Source: Candidatus Zixiibacteriota bacterium
GTDB lineage: Bacteria > Zixibacteria > MSB-5A5 > CAIYYT01
Length of the DNA: 9,188 bases
Assembly (NCBI GenBank): GCA_963205155.1
Contig: CAUJJY010000183.1
Coordinates: 1-9,188 of the forward strand
Direction of reading: 5' to 3'
Shown: positions 6,176-9,188 of the stretch, in pieces
Layout: each line of letters begins with the position of its first letter
Position numbering within the stretch: the first letter of the stretch is position 1
Program-made: the position numbers and the translations under genes
The notes under the pieces: model-generated
What the model was told of the DNA's origin: nothing
The model's database searches: none
Seen by the model: the letters and a program-made list of their open reading frames with translations, nothing else

Positions 6176-7897
6176 ATGCCATTTTACGGAGACGACATCG
6201 TTGAGCGCGTCCGCGAAGCCTCTGACATCGTTGATGTCATATCAGCTTATCTTCCCCTCAAACGCAAAGGACGCAATTACTGGGCACGCTGCCCCTTTCA
6301 CCAGGAGAAAACCGCCTCCTTCTCGGTCTCACCAGACAAACAGATCTTTCATTGTTTCGGTTGCCACAAGGGTGGCAACGTTTTTTCATTCATAATCGAA
6401 TACGAAAAGCTCCCTTTCCCCGATGCACTGAAACTCCTCGCCGCTCGTGCCAACGTCCAGCTTCCCGAAAAAGGTGAAGTTCGCGAAACCCGCGAATTCG
6501 ACCAGATCTACTGGGCTCATGAAGTCGCCATGAAGTTTTTTCAGGAACACCTGCTCGAGTCACGCAAATCACTTGAGTACTTAAAATCGAGAAAACTCAC
6601 CGACGCTACCATCGAAAAATTCAAGATTGGCTATGCACCCGACTCGTGGGACGCATTTCTAAACTATGCCAAACAGAAATCGCTCTCTGAATCCGACCTG
6701 GAAAAGTCCGGACTTGCCATCAAGAAAGAGAATGGCGGCTACTACGACCGCTTTCGCGACCGACTCACATTTACCATCTTCAATACCGCGCAGAAACCGA
6801 TTGCCTTCGGTGCCCGGACCTTCGACCCGAAGGAGCAAGCCAAGTACATCAACTCGCCGGAAACACCCCTTTACCATAAGGCGTCAATTCTCTACGGATT
6901 GTCGCATTCGCGCGGTGACATCCGCCGCGCCGAGGAAGCTATCGTCGTCGAAGGTTACTTCGACTTCTTGTCTCTCTACCAGCAAGGTATCACCAATGTC
7001 GTCGCCAGTTCCGGTACCGCCTTCACACCCGAGCAGGCGCGCCTTCTGGGCAGGTCTGCCTCAAGCGTCGTCCTGATGTTCGATGCCGACTCGGCCGGCC
7101 AACAGGCCGCAATTCGCTCGGTTGACTATCTTTTCGAAGCCGGTCTGGATGTCAAAGTCGTCAAGCTGCCCTCCGGCGAAGACCCTGATTCTATCGCACG
7201 CAAAGGCGGCAAAGCTGCAATCGATGAACAATTGTCAAAAGCCAAATCGTATGTTGAATACACCATCTCGACACTCCCCGACCGCTTTGAGAAATTGAGC
7301 CTGAACGACAAGGATCGCGCCATCAAACGCCTTGCAACTCTGGCCGGCCGCATCGAGGACGAAATCCGCCGCGAACTCTTCCTGCAAGAGATCTCCCAAT
7401 GGTACAATATCGGCATCGACCTGGTGCGCCGGGGCGTTCGCATCGAAGAGCGCCGCCCTTCAATGACGGCGCGCGAGTCCACCGGCTCTCCTCTCGATCG
7501 CGATTTCGTTGCATTGCTTCTTCAGCGCAGTGAGTTTGTCCAATCCGCTGCAGAAAAGGTCGCGCCGACTGATTTCGAGGATGAAGCACTATCGGACATC
7601 TACAGCCTGATTCTCCTGCTTCACGAGGACGAACAACCGCTAAGTCCTTCGCAATTGATTGACAAGGTTGCCGAAACGACCAAGAAGGAGTTGATTGCAG
7701 CGCTTGCCGCCAAGGATTTCCAGAATACCGACTTAAGTCAAGTCTATACCGACTTGGTAGTCGCATTTCATCGGCGGCATCACACCAAGCGTATGACGGA
7801 ATTGAAGAGGCTCTTGAAGGAAGCTGAATTGGAGAACGATGAAGATCGAATCAATTTTTACATGAATGAAATCAAGCTGCTTCGCCAGGAACTCTGA
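6176..7897 (+). CDS. dnaG: DNA primase DnaG
   Basis: DnaG makes the short RNA primers for lagging-strand synthesis and works with the replicative helicase DnaB. The 573-residue product has all core parts. The CHC2-type zinc-binding domain has Cys39 and His42 (CPFH) and Cys60 and Cys63 (CFGC). The catalytic core includes the basic RFRDRLTFTI stretch (192-201), the Toprim glutamate Glu259 in IVVEGYFDFL, Asp303 and Asp305 in MFDADSAGQ, and EDPD at 335-338. The C-terminal part, from about residue 440, is the less conserved helicase-binding region. Length is close to the 581 residues of the E. coli protein. The ATG start is supported because residues 5-35 match the family N-terminus (DDIVERVREASDIVDVISAY). 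No Shine-Dalgarno site precedes it. Neither rpsU nor rpoD, frequent dnaG neighbours, is present; mutS2 converges from downstream with 8 bases between. Confidence 0.98.
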   Translation: MPFYGDDIVERVREASDIVDVISAYLPLKRKGRNYWARCPFHQEKTASFSVSPDKQIFHCFGCHKGGNVFSFIIEYEKLPFPDALKLLAARANVQLPEKGEVRETREFDQIYWAHEVAMKFFQEHLLESRKSLEYLKSRKLTDATIEKFKIGYAPDSWDAFLNYAKQKSLSESDLEKSGLAIKKENGGYYDRFRDRLTFTIFNTAQKPIAFGARTFDPKEQAKYINSPETPLYHKASILYGLSHSRGDIRRAEEAIVVEGYFDFLSLYQQGITNVVASSGTAFTPEQARLLGRSASSVVLMFDADSAGQQAAIRSVDYLFEAGLDVKVVKLPSGEDPDSIARKGGKAAIDEQLSKAKSYVEYTISTLPDRFEKLSLNDKDRAIKRLATLAGRIEDEIRRELFLQEISQWYNIGIDLVRRGVRIEERRPSMTARESTGSPLDRDFVALLLQRSEFVQSAAEKVAPTDFEDEALSDIYSLILLLHEDEQPLSPSQLIDKVAETTKKELIAALAAKDFQNTDLSQVYTDLVVAFHRRHHTKRMTELKRLLKEAELENDEDRINFYMNEIKLLRQEL

Positions 7898-7905
7898 GCG
7901 GTCGA

Positions 7906-9188
7906 TCAAGATTTAAGCTTCACCACCGTCCCGCCCCAACTTCCTTCGTTCCATTCCCCCAATTGAAACGACTCGACCATCTTGTTTTTGGCCAAGTACT
8001 CGCGCACAAAACGCCGCAGTGCACCGGTGCCTTTGCCATGCACGATTCGAACATAAGGTACATGCGTCAGAGCGATCTCATCGAAATACTTGTCGAGTCG
8101 ATCGCGTGCTTCTTCGACCGTCAACCCACGCAATGACAGCTCAACCTCTACGTTGTCCTTGTACGGCTGGTAGTTCACCCCCTGTGGTATTTCCGGCCGG
8201 GCCTCGCCCGTTTTTAATTTGCGCAAATCCCGCAGTTCCATCGTGTACACAATCTTGCCGACACGGACCTTTCCCCGCTTGCCATCCGGGAAAATCTCCA
8301 ACAATTCGCCGTCCGTGCGCAGTCGCTCGACAAACACCGCCTCGCCTTCGGTCGGTGGCTCACCATCGTACTCCCGCCTCGGCTGCAACTTTTCAGTCTT
8401 CTCCGCCAATTCAGTCCGGAGTTCTTCAATCGTCTTGCGCACGCGCTTGACATCGGATTTCGTCACCTGTGGCTCGCGCATCTCCTGCATCAACTCGTCA
8501 ATCTTCTTCCGCGTTTCTTCCACGAGTTTATTGGCATCATCCAATCCCTCGCGCAGAAGTTGCTTCTCCCGCTCGTTGAGTTTCGCCTGTTGCTGTTGGC
8601 GCGCCGTCTCTAGTTCCTCCGCCTTCGCGAGCCGCACCCGCAACTGCTCGCGCTCTGCATCTGTCGCCATCAATTCCTGTTCAAGCCGCGAGATCAGATC
8701 TGATAGCGATCGCTCCTGCGTTCCAACCAACTCCTGCGCCCGCGACAGTATCTCGGCCGGCATCCCCAGTCGTGAAGCTACTTCCAAGGCATAGCTTGAT
8801 CCCGGCAGGCCAGTGCGGAATCGATAGGTCGGCTGAAATGTCTCGCGGTTGAACTCCATCGAGGCGTTTTCCACTTGCTTGTTGGTCTCCGCAATCGCCT
8901 TAAGCGCCGAATAGTGCGTCGTTACCACACACTTCGCGCCGGCCGCCGCAACGAACTCGATTACCGATTCACCCAATGCCGCACCCTCTTTGGGATCAGT
9001 CCCTACCCCCAGCTCGTCAAACAGCAGTAAACTATCTTGATCGCACTGCCTGATCGCATGCGTAATGCGCGCTATGTGCGAAGAATAAGTCGACAACGAC
9101 AATTCAATCGACTGTTCGTCGCCGATATCGGCATAGATCTTCTTAAAGATTCCAACCTGTGACTTTTCGTCTACCGGACTCAACAATC
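7906..9188 (-). CDS. mutS2: MutS2, C-terminal part (N-terminus beyond the window)
   Basis: This is the C-terminal 426 or so residues of MutS2, a MutS-family ATPase implicated in suppressing homologous recombination in some bacteria and in splitting collided ribosomes in Bacillus subtilis. Numbering from base 9186, visible parts are the ABC signature region (DEQSIELSLSTYSSH, 23-37), Walker B (SLLLFDELGVGTD, 52-64, with Asp57-Glu58), the switch histidine in TTHYSALK (His91), a long charged coiled coil (about 160-265), a KOW-like beta segment (about 281-321) and a C-terminal Smr domain (about 345-426) with HGKGTG (383-388). The Walker A motif and the clamp and core domains would lie upstream, beyond base 9188. 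The Smr motif usually written LDLRG is LSLRG here, with Ser351 replacing Asp (codon at 8136-8134). The frame is open to the right edge, so no start codon is in the window. The gene is convergent with dnaG. Confidence 0.96.
   Translation of the reverse strand, partial: LLSPVDEKSQVGIFKKIYADIGDEQSIELSLSTYSSHIARITHAIRQCDQDSLLLFDELGVGTDPKEGAALGESVIEFVAAAGAKCVVTTHYSALKAIAETNKQVENASMEFNRETFQPTYRFRTGLPGSSYALEVASRLGMPAEILSRAQELVGTQERSLSDLISRLEQELMATDAEREQLRVRLAKAEELETARQQQQAKLNEREKQLLREGLDDANKLVEETRKKIDELMQEMREPQVTKSDVKRVRKTIEELRTELAEKTEKLQPRREYDGEPPTEGEAVFVERLRTDGELLEIFPDGKRGKVRVGKIVYTMELRDLRKLKTGEARPEIPQGVNYQPYKDNVEVELSLRGLTVEEARDRLDKYFDEIALTHVPYVRIVHGKGTGALRRFVREYLAKNKMVESFQLGEWNEGSWGGTVVKLKS

Noticed and set aside
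8219..8794. Plus-strand open frame of 191 codons opposite mutS2
   Set aside because: It is serine- and arginine-rich, as expected from the reverse complement of a Glu/Lys/Arg-rich coiled coil, and the minus strand holds clear MutS2 coding sequence.
1..9188. CRISPR arrays, tRNA genes, insertion sequences, toxin-antitoxin or defence genes
   Set aside because: No repeated spacer structure, cloverleaf-like sequence, transposase motif, terminal inverted repeat or defence-type domain was seen; the region is nearly filled by six recognisable proteins and one small lipoprotein.

Overview
The window looks like chromosomal core sequence from a Gram-negative bacterium with roughly balanced GC. Two things point to an outer membrane: a lipoprotein signal peptide, and a predicted beta-barrel protein that ends in phenylalanine. 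That barrel protein (carboxypeptidase-regulatory-like domain plus DUF5686) belongs to a family best known from Bacteroidota and relatives. I therefore infer a member of the Bacteroidota/FCB superphylum, possibly a candidate phylum rather than Bacteroidota proper. Some genes carry clear Shine-Dalgarno sites (AGGAGG before the lipoprotein gene), which is unlike most Bacteroidota. This placement is an inference, not a measurement.

Layout: (1) Bases 1-1101, minus strand: the first 63 residues of a two-component response regulator, cut by the window edge, and upstream of it a complete nitrilase-superfamily amidohydrolase. (2) Bases 1178-3577, plus strand: a membrane sensor histidine kinase (PAS, HisKA, HATPase) followed directly by a small lipoprotein with an NTF2-like look; the ribosome binding site of the second gene overlaps the stop codon of the first. 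(3) Bases 3582-5960, minus strand: the large DUF5686 outer-membrane protein, convergent with the lipoprotein gene with only 4 bases between. (4) Bases 5961-6175: a divergent regulatory interval, AT-rich in its central part, with an imperfect inverted repeat. (5) Bases 6176-7897, plus strand: DNA primase dnaG. (6) Bases 7906-9188, minus strand: the C-terminal part of mutS2, convergent with dnaG with 8 bases between and running off the right edge.

How they may work together: the histidine kinase and the response regulator could be a cognate pair separated by the divergently read nitrilase gene, and the lipoprotein may be an envelope partner of the kinase; both ideas rest on position only. DnaG (replication priming) and MutS2 (recombination control or ribosome rescue) are housekeeping proteins with no evident link to the signalling genes. 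I see no mobile element, CRISPR array, tRNA or rRNA, and no gene-free stretch longer than about 215 bases. No clearly novel system is visible. The points most worth checking are the kinase-lipoprotein coupling, non-canonical residues in the kinase G1 box and the MutS2 Smr motif, and the inverted repeat upstream of dnaG.
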